Shown here: positions 8,195 through 17,315 of the stretch, in pieces
Layout: every line of letters starts with the position of its first letter
Position numbering within the stretch: the stretch's first letter is position 1
Notes under the pieces: generated by a model
Seen by the model: the letters and a program-made list of their open reading frames with translations, nothing else
Databases searched by the model: none
Told to the model about the DNA's origin: nothing
Position numbers and translations under genes: made by a program
Source of the DNA: Tindallia californiensis
GTDB lineage: Bacteria; Bacillota; Clostridia; Peptostreptococcales; Tindalliaceae
DNA length: 64,000 bases
Direction: 5' to 3'
Assembly (NCBI RefSeq): GCF_900107405.1
Contig: NZ_FNPV01000006.1
Location: forward strand, 232,973 to 296,972

Positions 8195-9259
8195 TCAACC
8201 TTTTTTCTCTTCGGCTTTCCGATGATCCCATATTTTTTTTACGTCTTCTATGCTGTTTGCTTTTTCGTCTCCAAAAACATGGGGATGTCGATAGACAATT
8301 TTCTGAGCGATTCCATTAATCACATCACTCATGACAAAAGCGTTTCTTTCTTTTGCCAATTGGCTGTGAAATACGACTTGTAGCAGTAGATCCCCCAATT
8401 CCTCGCAAAGGTCTTCGTCATTGCCACCGTCAATAGCGTCTAGTACTTCCTGACTTTCTTCTACCAGATAAGGCCTTAAACTTTCATGGGTTTGTTCTTT
8501 ATCCCAAGGGCATCCATCGACACCACGTAGTTTTTCCAATATGTCTAGCAGGTGGTTCATATTATAATGTATTTTTGAAAACCTGTCAACCCTTGCAATA
8601 TAAATACTTGTAAGCTCATCAAAGTCTTTCAGATGATCCAGCTCATACAGTGGTATTAAGTGAACCTTTTGATTTTCCAACATTCCTGCCCTTTGTATGA
8701 CCGTTATCAATTGTTCATCATGATAGTGGTTCATTAGGCTTATTTTTACCTGCGAGGCAATCATCTGATCATATACCTGGGTAATCATCACATCCATATT
8801 CGTATCTGGTGGTGTCTGTTCCAGCCGCAACCCGTCCAATAGCTGAAATCCTTCTACCGGATCATTAGGAAGCAGGGGAAACATCACATCCAGAAAACTC
8901 ATCGCCGGCAGGATTTCCAATTGAACAGCCCCGTTGGATTCTCCTTTTTCGACCAGTAGGCGAACAGATTCCTCTGCTACATTGGGATGGCCGGGGACTC
9001 CGTAAAAGACATCCTTTTTTTCAGCCATTTCCAGCAATGTCTCTGCAATGGTTTCGTAAACGGCTTCAAAAGAATCCAGACGATCATATAGGTCATCAAA
9101 ACTGTCGAACTTGATTCCTTCCGCCACCAAGCTCTCTACCATTGGATGCTGATGGGTTCTTAGCCAAATACAGGGATGTTCTTTCATCTGGCGAAAGGTT
9201 CCCAAAGGAAGTTGGTCTATATGACCGGGACCAAGACCGGCAATGGTTAAGGTTGGCAT
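8195..9259 (-). CDS. yabN: YabN-like protein: tetrapyrrole-methylase domain plus single MazG domain
   Basis: 354-residue two-domain protein. Residues 1-230 form a tetrapyrrole (corrin/porphyrin) methylase-like domain (LTIAGLGPGHIDQLPLG start, VPGHPNVAEESV, and VYDQMIASQVKISLM). Residues 245-350 form a MazG nucleoside-triphosphate pyrophosphohydrolase domain with the EESQEVLDAI and EELGDLLLQVVFH metal-binding helices and the GCPWDKEQTHESLRPYL entry. YabN of Bacillus subtilis is about 490 residues because it carries two MazG copies; this one stops cleanly after the first, at WDHRKAEEKKG. The likely task is removal of abnormal NTPs; the methylase domain has no proven reaction in this family. GAGGTG precedes the ATG. 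It sits between spoVB and hup, as in the yab cluster. Confidence 0.92.
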   Translation of the reverse strand: MPTLTIAGLGPGHIDQLPLGTFRQMKEHPCIWLRTHQHPMVESLVAEGIKFDSFDDLYDRLDSFEAVYETIAETLLEMAEKKDVFYGVPGHPNVAEESVRLLVEKGESNGAVQLEILPAMSFLDVMFPLLPNDPVEGFQLLDGLRLEQTPPDTNMDVMITQVYDQMIASQVKISLMNHYHDEQLITVIQRAGMLENQKVHLIPLYELDHLKDFDELTSIYIARVDRFSKIHYNMNHLLDILEKLRGVDGCPWDKEQTHESLRPYLVEESQEVLDAIDGGNDEDLCEELGDLLLQVVFHSQLAKERNAFVMSDVINGIAQKIVYRHPHVFGDEKANSIEDVKKIWDHRKAEEKKG

Positions 9260-9370
9260 GGTAACACCTCTTTTTTTGAATTAAGTATAATGCTTAAAGG
9301 CAATGGATAATGGGTCATCGATAATGGATACTGGATAATAAAAAGTCAAAAACGGTAAATCAAGGAAAGG

Positions 9371-10981
9371 TCACGGGCGTAAAAGCTTGAGTTTTTTCAG
9401 CAGTTGAGCAATTTTATCGCCTTTCGGTAGCAGGTCGAAGTCCCGCATTTCCAATGCGTCGGTCTTTAATAGCATCAGTCCGTAGGTGGCAGCACCTATG
9501 GAGATGGCGAGCACTACGGCTAAGCTGTTTCCCAGCATTGGTAATAAAATCCGATGGCTTCCCCAGGCTAACACAGCCATGACCATCACGGAAATAAAGG
9601 GTTTCAGAAAGACTTGTTTCATATCAAAGCGGACTCCCGTCAGTTTCTTAACGGCCCATAGGTTTAAGCTGAAGGCAATGATGTAGGCCACAACGGTTCC
9701 AATGGCAGCCCCCCGTACATGTAGAAAGGTGGCGGTCAGAAAATAGGTTAGGAATAGTTTGCAGCCAGCACCGATCATGAGATTCCGAACGGGGATATGT
9801 GGTTTTCCGAGGCCTTGAAGAATGCCGGTCAGGGTTTGAAGCTGTGTTAGAAAAAACACAGCAAAACCCATAATAAACATGATTTCTCCCAAAGAAGCCG
9901 GTTCTCCGGGATAAATAAACTGCATAATAGGATGTGCCAATACTACTAATCCAGCCGAAGCAGGTAGTCCCATCATTAAGGAAACACGGAACACAGAAGC
10001 GCTGTCGGTCTGAACCGCCTCCCAGTCTTTTCTGGCGGCCGCATCTGAAACCGCTGGCACAATGCTCATGGCGAGAGCAATGGTGATCACCTGGGGTAAA
10101 TTAACCAAAGTAGCTGCCATTCCTTGCAACTGGCCATAAAGGCTGTTGGCCTGTGCGTAGGTGAATCCGCTTTCCTGAAGCCGTCGAAGCACTACCAAGG
10201 TATCCACCATATTAATCAGTGGCATGACAGCCGCACCTATGGCAATGGGAAAGGCAATGGCTACAATGTCTTTCATCATTTTACCCGTGGTTTCCGGTGG
10301 TAATCCCAAGGAATCGGAAGTAACCATTTTTCCTGCCATTTTTCGTTTTCGGTATAAGAAAATGATCATGATCATGGCGGCTAAGCCGCCGGCACCGGCA
10401 CCAAAAACCCCGCCGGCGGCGGCTAAGGGTTCTCCAGACAGCCTCAGCATGGTGAAGGCCAGCGCAAGTCCTACCAGTACCCGTCCAAACTGCTCTACCA
10501 CTTGGGATAGGGCTGTTGGCTTCATGTCTTTCATTCCCTGAAAGTACCCACGAAAGGCCGCTAAAATGGAAATAAACAGTACGGTTGGTGCCAAGGCCAA
10601 AATGGAGTGATAGGCTAGAGGGCTTTCAAACACATAATTTGCCAGAAAACCGGCTCCGAACCCTAAGGCTAGGGAACCTGCCAGCCCCAGGAAGGACAAC
10701 ATTTTTAGAGCGGTCAGAAAGGTGTCGTGGGCGGCGGTATGTTCTCCTCTGGCTTTTTTTGCTGAAACCAGTTTGGAAATAGCGGTGGGAAAGCCGGCGT
10801 AGGTAAAGGCCAGCATAAAATTATAAACGGTATAGCCTACCTGATAGTAGCCCATTCCTTCTGAGCCGATGGCCCGGCCCAGAGGAATGCGAAACAGGGC
10901 ACCCATGATTTTTACCAGGATGCCGGCGGCACCCAGAAACATGGCACCTTTCAGGTAAGTCTCTTTTTTCTCTTTTGTCAT
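9371..10981 (-). CDS. spoVB: SpoVB-like lipid flippase, MOP superfamily
   Basis: 536-residue membrane protein with about 14 helices, of the polysaccharide biosynthesis/MATE-like flippase family. The conserved opening runs KGAMFLGAAGILVKIMGA, then FRIPLGRAIGSEGMGYYQVGY. SpoVB homologues move lipid-linked cell-wall or cortex precursors across the membrane, SpoVB itself for the spore cortex. Position next to yabN and near mfd matches Bacillus subtilis yabM/spoVB, which is the main reason for choosing this name over the related MurJ or O-antigen flippase branches. GGAGG precedes the ATG. The gap to yabN (111 bp) contains imperfect GGATAATGG repeats and no terminator. Confidence 0.88.
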   Translation of the reverse strand: MTKEKKETYLKGAMFLGAAGILVKIMGALFRIPLGRAIGSEGMGYYQVGYTVYNFMLAFTYAGFPTAISKLVSAKKARGEHTAAHDTFLTALKMLSFLGLAGSLALGFGAGFLANYVFESPLAYHSILALAPTVLFISILAAFRGYFQGMKDMKPTALSQVVEQFGRVLVGLALAFTMLRLSGEPLAAAGGVFGAGAGGLAAMIMIIFLYRKRKMAGKMVTSDSLGLPPETTGKMMKDIVAIAFPIAIGAAVMPLINMVDTLVVLRRLQESGFTYAQANSLYGQLQGMAATLVNLPQVITIALAMSIVPAVSDAAARKDWEAVQTDSASVFRVSLMMGLPASAGLVVLAHPIMQFIYPGEPASLGEIMFIMGFAVFFLTQLQTLTGILQGLGKPHIPVRNLMIGAGCKLFLTYFLTATFLHVRGAAIGTVVAYIIAFSLNLWAVKKLTGVRFDMKQVFLKPFISVMVMAVLAWGSHRILLPMLGNSLAVVLAISIGAATYGLMLLKTDALEMRDFDLLPKGDKIAQLLKKLKLLRP

Positions 10982-11007
10982 GATGAACCTCCAAGCAGGC
11001 TGGCGTT

Positions 11008-11955
11008 TTACAACTCTCTTTTATTGATTTCCGCCGACTCCCGCAATTCTTCGATGTGATTTTGTAGTGATTCCTGACGGATTTGTTGTATAATCTGTTC
11101 TTTTAATCCTTCAAAATCTTCTTCGTCTTTAATCCGTTGAGTTACCAAGATGATATGCCATCCAAAATCCGTCTCCACCGGCTCACTGATTTCACCGGCT
11201 TCCATAGCAAAGGCTGCCTCTTCGAAGGGGGGAACCATGGCACCTCTCGGGAACATTCCCAGGTTTCCACCATCTGCCGAGGAAGGGCACATGGAGAAGG
11301 TTTGTGCTAAGGTAGCAAAATCCGCTCCTTCGTCCAACTGGCTTTTAATGTCGGTGGCTTCTTGTTCTGTTTCTACCAGAATATGGCTTGCTTCCACCTG
11401 GTCACTGGTATACATGTCTTTGTTTTCTTCAAAAAAGGCTTTTGCTTCTTCTTCACCGACTTCCATGGTTTCCAGATAATGCTGTTGATATTCAATCATT
11501 AGCAATTCTTTAGCCATTTCTTTTCGGAAAAAAGCTTCATCAATATGATTCTCTTCTAAAAAGACACTCATTTCTTCATCTTCGCCCATAAACTCCCAAA
11601 AGAGTTCCATGGTTTCGTCCAGTTCTTCCTCATCGATGGCCAGGTCTTTGGCTCGGGCTTCCTGCAAGATGATTTCTGTAAAAATCATTCGTTCCAAAAC
11701 TTGTTCTTTAATGGTGTCGAGTAGGGTCATGCCTTCTTCATTGTCTTCTTCTTCAAATAGGTCGGCACCCATTTCTGTTTCATAATTCATTTTCATCAAG
11801 GCTAAGGTGCTTTCATAGTCCTGCATGGAAATTGGTTCGTTATTAACGGTAGCCACCGCATCTTCTGGTATGCTGTTGCTATTGCCGCAACCTGCCAGCA
11901 ATGAAACCATTAGCATAAGGGCCAGAAGGGTAAGGCTGATGCTTTTTCTCTTCAT
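11008..11955 (-). CDS. prsA: Foldase lipoprotein, PrsA/SurA-like peptidyl-prolyl isomerase
   Basis: Extracytoplasmic lipoprotein that folds secreted proteins. I start at ATG 11955 (315 aa) because GGAAG lies about 8 nt upstream and this gives a proper lipoprotein signal: MKRKSISL, a hydrophobic core and the lipobox LLAGC with Cys at 23. A SurA-N-like helical chaperone domain (about 30-175) is followed by a parvulin domain (about 183-275; ASHILVETEQEA, GGNLGMFPRGAMVPPFEEA, DFGWHIILV). A short helical tail ends the protein. It is highly acidic. It sits between mfd and spoVB, where Bacillus subtilis has spoVT, and this replacement is common in Clostridia. Confidence 0.93.
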   Translation of the reverse strand: MKRKSISLTLLALMLMVSLLAGCGNSNSIPEDAVATVNNEPISMQDYESTLALMKMNYETEMGADLFEEEDNEEGMTLLDTIKEQVLERMIFTEIILQEARAKDLAIDEEELDETMELFWEFMGEDEEMSVFLEENHIDEAFFRKEMAKELLMIEYQQHYLETMEVGEEEAKAFFEENKDMYTSDQVEASHILVETEQEATDIKSQLDEGADFATLAQTFSMCPSSADGGNLGMFPRGAMVPPFEEAAFAMEAGEISEPVETDFGWHIILVTQRIKDEEDFEGLKEQIIQQIRQESLQNHIEELRESAEINKREL

Positions 11956-12061
11956 TTCTATCTTCCTTTCGAATTCCAATGTTTCGCCGAAGAATCTGCT
12001 TGATTCAAAGGCTAGTTCTCATTATAACGGAGTTTTTGATTTTTTCAAGGTAGATGAAGGC

Positions 12062-15000
12062 TTATCCCTTTTCAGGGCTGCTTGTATACCGTTCCATAAA
12101 GACCTTTATTTCTTGTAATAGGCTATGTTGTTCCTGTTTTCCGGGTTTATACAAAAAATGTGGCTGGGTTCCGGCGTTAAAATCTACCTGTTGACTAAAT
12201 TCGTGCATCACCCGGGCTACGCTTTCCGGATCGATGGGTTTTCCAATGGCTAGCTGCAGTTTGATTCGTTTTTCTTTTTGAAGGATGGAATCAAAGCCAG
12301 CTTTCATAGCCATGGCTTTAATATAGGAGATCAGCAGTAAATTCCGGACGATGATGGGGATATCTCCGAAGCGATCTTCAATTTCTGTTTCTACTTCTAC
12401 CCAATCTTCTTTGCAACGGATGGCTGCAATTTTTTTATAAATTTCCACTTTATGTCCTGGGTTCTGAATGTATTTTTCTGGTAAATAGGCATCCACATTG
12501 AGTTCAATGGATACTTCCAAGTCTTTTTCTACGGTTTCTCCCCGGGTTTTCTGGATAGCTTCTTCCAGAAGTTTTACGTATAGATCGTAACCAATGGCGG
12601 CCATATGCCCATGTTGTTCGCCGCCCAAAAGGTTGCCGGCTCCTCGTATTTCCAAGTCTCGCATGGCAATTTTGAATCCGGCGCCAAATTCTGTGAATTC
12701 TTTGATGGCTTTAAGTCGTTTTTCGGCTACTCCGGAAAGCAGCTTTCCTTTTTCTACCATTAAATAAGCATAGCCTTGCCGGTTGGAACGACCTACCCGT
12801 CCACGAAGCTGGTATAACTGAGATAGGCCTAGTTGATCCGCATTCTGAATGATGATGGTGTTCACATTGGGAATATCCAGTCCATTTTCGATAATCGTGG
12901 TACATACCAGGATATCGTAGGAGCCTTCATAATAATCGAGCATTAGTTTTTCCAGCTCATTTTCATTCATCTGCCCATGACCTACTCCTATACGCAGATG
13001 AGGAAAGCGGCGAGCCAGGCCAGCGGCGACGGAATGGATGCCTTCCACCCGATTGTAGACATAATAAGCCTGACCGCCCCGACTCATCTCCCGTTCGATG
13101 GCATCGGCCACTAAGGAAGGGTTATGGGGCACCACATAGGTCTGTACAGGAAAGCGTTCTTCCGGCGGATCTTCAATCACGCTCATGTCCCGTATGCCTA
13201 CCATGGCCATGTGAAGGGTTCTGGGAATAGGTGTGGCTGAAAGGGTCAGCACATCTACTTGTGCTTTTAATCTTTTTAACCTTTCTTTATGTTTCACTCC
13301 AAAGCGTTGCTCTTCATCCACTACCAGCAATCCTAAATCTTTGAACTGAACGTCTTGGGACAGTAAGCGGTGGGTTCCCACTACCACATCGACAATGCCT
13401 TTTTTCAGGTCTTTCAGCAGTTGACGTTGCTGGGCCGCTGTCCGAAAACGGCTGAGCATTTCCACCCGGATGGGAAAGGGACCAAAACGTTCCTGAAAGG
13501 TATTGAAATGTTGCTGAGCCAGAATGGTGGTTGGCACCAGCACGGCCGCCTGTTTGCTGTCTGCTACAGCCTTAAATACGGCTCTTAGGGCTACTTCTGT
13601 TTTTCCGTAGCCTACATCTCCGCAAAGAAGGCGATCCATCGGCCGTTCTGATTCCATGTCTGCTTTTACTTCGTTAATGGATTTTAATTGATCTGGTGTT
13701 TCTTCGTAGGGGAACAGATATTCAAACTGTTCCTGCATTTCTGTATCTTTTCCAAAGGCATAGCCTTTTTGTTTTTTTCGTTTGGCGTAAAGTTCCAAAA
13801 GCTCGTCAGCCATGTCTTCGATGGCTTTCTGAACCTTGGCTTTGGTGCGGGTCCATTCCGTACCACCCATCCGGTTCATTTTAGGAGCCCGGTCTTCGTT
13901 TCCAATGTATTTTTGAATCATGTCCATCTGATCTGTCGGCACATAAAGGTGATCGGCACCTGCATAGCCAATTTTCAGATAATCTTTGGTAATGCCATCT
14001 ACCGTAAGGCTTTCGATTCCCAGGTATTGACCAATACCATGGTTTTCATGAACTACATAGCCTCCCGGCTTTAGTTCCACAAAGGATTGAAGGGACCTTC
14101 CTTCCGACCGGCTTCTTTTTGGTTTTTTCTTTTTAGGGGCACCAAATAGTTCTAAGTCGGACATAATATGCAGGCCAGCGTTCACGTATTCAAAGCCTTT
14201 ATGAATGCTACCCTGAATAATAGAGACCACTCCCGGCGGCATGTCTTTCAGGGATTCTATGTCTTTTACCAGGTATTGCACCGGTAAAGCGGCTTCCCGA
14301 AAGCTTTCCAGCAATTTAAGGGCTTTTTCTTTGCTGGGTGTCAGTAAAATGATCCGACATTCTTTACGAAGCAGGCGATTCACTTCTTCCAGCAGATAAC
14401 TGATCTTCCCCTGAAAAGAAGGGATTCCTCGGGTAGTAAAATTCACCACGCTTTCCGGCAGAAAAAGTGTTTCGTTTCGTGGCAATAGGTCCATGGTAAT
14501 CAAGGAATATTTCTGAAACTTTTTGTTTAGTTCCGTTGCTTCCATCAGGCATTGGCTGCGTTGTGGCAGCATATTCCCTTCTTCCAGTAAAGCCGCATAT
14601 CTTTCCTTCCATTTATCTAAGGTGGTTTCCGCAGCGGTTTTTAAGCGAAGGGGTTCATCTAATACAAGGATGGCGTCCTTCTGCAAATAGTCCAGTAAGG
14701 AATAGGTTTTTTGGTAAACCGTGGTCTGAAACCCTTCAATCTCTTTTCCGGACCAATGATGCTCCCATTTTTCAAGGGTTTGAGCCATCTTTTGCCGTAG
14801 CTCTGTTTTCCCTGTTTTTTTCCGAGCCAATTGTTCCAGCTCTTCCTGCAGGTAATGGGTGAGCCTTTCCCGGTGTTCTTGCTGAGCAAGCCATTCCGTT
14901 GAAGGACTCAGTTGAATCTGTTGAATTTTTTCTACCGATTGTTGTGTGACTGGATCAAAGCGACGCAGGGAGTCAATTTCTTCATCAAAAAGTTCCACCC

Positions 15001-15580
15001 GGATCGGTTGTTCTTCCATGGGTGGAAAAATATCAATGATGTCTCCCCGAAGGCTAAAATCGCCTTTTTCCTCGACCTGGTCTTTTCGTTGATAACCTTG
15101 ATGGTATAGGGTCTCCACCAAGGTCTGAAGGCAGGTTTCTTCACCCAGGGTCAGTTGAATCTGCAACTGGGCAAAGAGTTCCGGCGGCGGCAATTTTATC
15201 ATCAAGGCTTCCATGGATGTCGTCACGATAACCGGACTTTTCCGGCATAGGGTTGCCAAGGTTTTTAGCCGATCTTCTGCCTGAAAAGTGCCCATATTGA
15301 CAGCATCGGTCAGTGCCCATTCCCTGCTGGGAAAAAAAAGGGGGTCTACCGGTGCAAAAAAGCGAAGATCTTCCATCATCTCTCTGGCCTGAGTTTCCGT
15401 CTCGGTGATGATCACTATTTGTTTTTTTTGCTCAGCAAAAATGCCCGCCGTTAGGTGGGCCTTCTGTCCGTCCAATAAACCATAAAGACCGATGGTCTGA
15501 TCTTTTCGGTTCATTGTTTCCATGAGCTGTTGAAATTCTCTGGATTCTTTTAAAGGGAGTAACGTACTTTTTCCGTTCAT
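12062..15580 (-). CDS. mfd: Transcription-repair coupling factor Mfd
   Basis: 1172-residue ATP-driven translocase that pushes stalled RNA polymerase off DNA and recruits UvrA. In order: a UvrB-like N-terminal module (1-300) that binds UvrA; the RNA-polymerase-interacting Tudor-like domain near 505-560 (GGYVVHENHGIGQYLGIESL); the RecG-like translocase with Walker A GDVGYGKTE near 655 and the DEEQ box near 756; motif VI region with LYQLRGRVGRSNRQGYAY near 930; and the C-terminal TRCF domain that masks the UvrA site. Length and motifs are normal for the family. GGAG precedes the ATG. It lies downstream of pth as in Bacillus subtilis. Confidence 0.98.
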   Translation of the reverse strand: MNGKSTLLPLKESREFQQLMETMNRKDQTIGLYGLLDGQKAHLTAGIFAEQKKQIVIITETETQAREMMEDLRFFAPVDPLFFPSREWALTDAVNMGTFQAEDRLKTLATLCRKSPVIVTTSMEALMIKLPPPELFAQLQIQLTLGEETCLQTLVETLYHQGYQRKDQVEEKGDFSLRGDIIDIFPPMEEQPIRVELFDEEIDSLRRFDPVTQQSVEKIQQIQLSPSTEWLAQQEHRERLTHYLQEELEQLARKKTGKTELRQKMAQTLEKWEHHWSGKEIEGFQTTVYQKTYSLLDYLQKDAILVLDEPLRLKTAAETTLDKWKERYAALLEEGNMLPQRSQCLMEATELNKKFQKYSLITMDLLPRNETLFLPESVVNFTTRGIPSFQGKISYLLEEVNRLLRKECRIILLTPSKEKALKLLESFREAALPVQYLVKDIESLKDMPPGVVSIIQGSIHKGFEYVNAGLHIMSDLELFGAPKKKKPKRSRSEGRSLQSFVELKPGGYVVHENHGIGQYLGIESLTVDGITKDYLKIGYAGADHLYVPTDQMDMIQKYIGNEDRAPKMNRMGGTEWTRTKAKVQKAIEDMADELLELYAKRKKQKGYAFGKDTEMQEQFEYLFPYEETPDQLKSINEVKADMESERPMDRLLCGDVGYGKTEVALRAVFKAVADSKQAAVLVPTTILAQQHFNTFQERFGPFPIRVEMLSRFRTAAQQRQLLKDLKKGIVDVVVGTHRLLSQDVQFKDLGLLVVDEEQRFGVKHKERLKRLKAQVDVLTLSATPIPRTLHMAMVGIRDMSVIEDPPEERFPVQTYVVPHNPSLVADAIEREMSRGGQAYYVYNRVEGIHSVAAGLARRFPHLRIGVGHGQMNENELEKLMLDYYEGSYDILVCTTIIENGLDIPNVNTIIIQNADQLGLSQLYQLRGRVGRSNRQGYAYLMVEKGKLLSGVAEKRLKAIKEFTEFGAGFKIAMRDLEIRGAGNLLGGEQHGHMAAIGYDLYVKLLEEAIQKTRGETVEKDLEVSIELNVDAYLPEKYIQNPGHKVEIYKKIAAIRCKEDWVEVETEIEDRFGDIPIIVRNLLLISYIKAMAMKAGFDSILQKEKRIKLQLAIGKPIDPESVARVMHEFSQQVDFNAGTQPHFLYKPGKQEQHSLLQEIKVFMERYTSSPEKG

Positions 15581-15685
15581 GATTGAACTCCTTCACGATA
15601 AGAGGCATTGATGAATAAAGACGCTTCGCGCCTATTGGCATTGAACTTTAGATTTGATAATGGATCTAGAGACTTGATAATGGCC

Positions 15686-16276
15686 CTAGGATAACTCTTT
15701 GGATTTCTTTGATTCTTTTTTGGTATTGTGACGGTTCATTGCTATTTGAATGCCTTCCCTCACAAAGGTTTCTGCTGCTTCTGCCGCTTCTTTAACGGCT
15801 TGTTGCATCAGGGGCATTTCTTCTGATGTGAATCGACCCAGCACAAATTGGGAGGTGCTTTCCCACAAAGGTTTTCCAATCCCCATCCGAAGCCTTGGAA
15901 AATCACTGTTTCCCAAATGCTGGATAATGGATTTCATTCCATTATGGGTTCCTCCGCTGCCTTTAGCTCGAAGCTTGATTTCTCCCGGTGCAAAGTCCAT
16001 ATCATCATAAATCACCAGCAGGTTTTCTTCCGGCAGGTCAAAATACCGCATCCAGGCACCGATGCTATCGCCGCTGCGATTCATATAGGTTTGCGGTTTG
16101 ACAAGAATGACTTTTTCACTCCCGATACGAATTTCTCCGTAATAGGAATTGAATTTTTTCTGATTTACTTCTGTATGATAATTTCTGGCCAAGGTATCGA
16201 TAACGTGAAAACCAATGTTATGCCGGGTGGCATCGTATTTGCCACCCGGGTTTCCCAGACCAGTCAGAATGATCAT
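15686..16276 (-). CDS. pth: Peptidyl-tRNA hydrolase
   Basis: 196-residue esterase that frees tRNA from peptidyl-tRNA dropped by ribosomes. The family core is complete: LTGLGNPGGKYDATRHNIGF with catalytic His20, KPQTYMNRSG with the substrate Asn, the catalytic Asp in YDDMDFAPGEIKLRAKGS, and GGTHNGMKSIIQHL with the conserved Asn and Gly-Gly. The end is basic (HNTKKESKKSKELS). It lies between prs and mfd as in Bacillus subtilis (spoVC), but the ribosomal stress gene ctc, which separates prs from pth there, is absent and the gap to prs is only 22 bp. Confidence 0.98.
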   Translation of the reverse strand: MIILTGLGNPGGKYDATRHNIGFHVIDTLARNYHTEVNQKKFNSYYGEIRIGSEKVILVKPQTYMNRSGDSIGAWMRYFDLPEENLLVIYDDMDFAPGEIKLRAKGSGGTHNGMKSIIQHLGNSDFPRLRMGIGKPLWESTSQFVLGRFTSEEMPLMQQAVKEAAEAAETFVREGIQIAMNRHNTKKESKKSKELS

Positions 16277-16298
16277 AAGGTTTCATCGCTTCCTTTCT

Positions 16299-17246
16299 CT
16301 AGTCAAAAAGGGTGCTGACTGATTTGTTTTTATAAATTCGATTAATGGCTTCGGCAAAAACCGGGGCTACGGAAACGCTGCGGATTTTGTCGATCCGTTT
16401 TTCTTCCTGCAAAGGAATGGTGTTACAAGCTACCAGCTCCTGGATTTTTGAGTTTTTGATACGCTCAATGGCAGAACCAGAAAAAACCGGATGCGTACAA
16501 CATGCGTATACTTCCGTGGCACCAAAATTAATCAATGCGTCCGCTGCCTTGGTAATGGTACCGGCTGTATCAATCATATCATCTACCAGAATGGCGGTTT
16601 TTCCATGGATGTCTCCGATAATATTCATTACTTCTGCCACATTATCCTTGGGTCGTCGTTTATCGATGATCGCAATAGGAGCCTCCAGGTAGTGAGCAAA
16701 GTTTCTGGCTCTGGTAACGCTTCCCATATCTGGTGATACAATGACTGGATTGTCAATTTCTTTTGCTTTGAAATATTCTACCAGAATCGGTACTCCTAGC
16801 AGATGATCTACCGGAATATTAAAATATCCCTGAATTTGAGGAGCATGTAAATCCATACTGAGTACCCGATCAGCGCCAGCCGTTGTTAGCAGGTCAGCTA
16901 CCAGTTTGGCCGTAATGGGATCTCTTGCCTTGGCTTTCCGATCCTGACGGGCATAGCCGTAGTAGGGAAGAACAGCCGTAATTCTTCCTGCCGAAGCTCG
17001 TTTCATGGCGTCAATCATAATAAGCAGTTCCATGATAGCGTCATTTACCGGTGGGCAGGTGGATTGAACTACAAACACATCAGCGCCTCGAACGGTTTCA
17101 TTAATATTGACGGCGATCTCTCCATCACTAAAGGTACTCACTAAAGCTCTCCCTAAAGGAACTTCAAGTTCCCGGGCGATTTCAGCCGCCAAGGTAGGGT
17201 TGGCGTTTCCCGTAAAGATTTTGATTTCATTGCCACTCATATTCAT
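16299..17246 (-). CDS. prs: Ribose-phosphate pyrophosphokinase
   Basis: 315-residue PRPP synthetase: ribose 5-phosphate + ATP gives PRPP + AMP, feeding purine, pyrimidine, NAD, His and Trp synthesis. Seen motifs: [15 protein letters not shown] near 40-55, the flexible loop with [17 protein letters not shown] near 97-113, the [11 protein letters not shown] cation site near 130, and the PRPP-binding [13 protein letters not shown] near 216-228. Length is normal. Start could be the first or third codon; both are ATG and AGGAGG lies upstream. It follows glmU (gcaD) as in Bacillus. A pncB that uses PRPP is elsewhere in the window. Confidence 0.98.
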   Translation of the reverse strand: MNMSGNEIKIFTGNANPTLAAEIARELEVPLGRALVSTFSDGEIAVNINETVRGADVFVVQSTCPPVNDAIMELLIMIDAMKRASAGRITAVLPYYGYARQDRKAKARDPITAKLVADLLTTAGADRVLSMDLHAPQIQGYFNIPVDHLLGVPILVEYFKAKEIDNPVIVSPDMGSVTRARNFAHYLEAPIAIIDKRRPKDNVAEVMNIIGDIHGKTAILVDDMIDTAGTITKAADALINFGATEVYACCTHPVFSGSAIERIKNSKIQELVACNTIPLQEEKRIDKIRSVSVAPVFAEAINRIYKNKSVSTLFD

Positions 17247-17315
17247 TTTTTTATTTGCTCCTCCTTATATTTTAGGGTTAGGGGTTTTTCCCCTACTCCC
17301 TGCTTTTTCTATCCT

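Noticed and set aside
13684..14074. Overlapping frames inside mfd on both strands
   Set aside because: Shadows of the mfd coding sequence; no start sites or family likeness.
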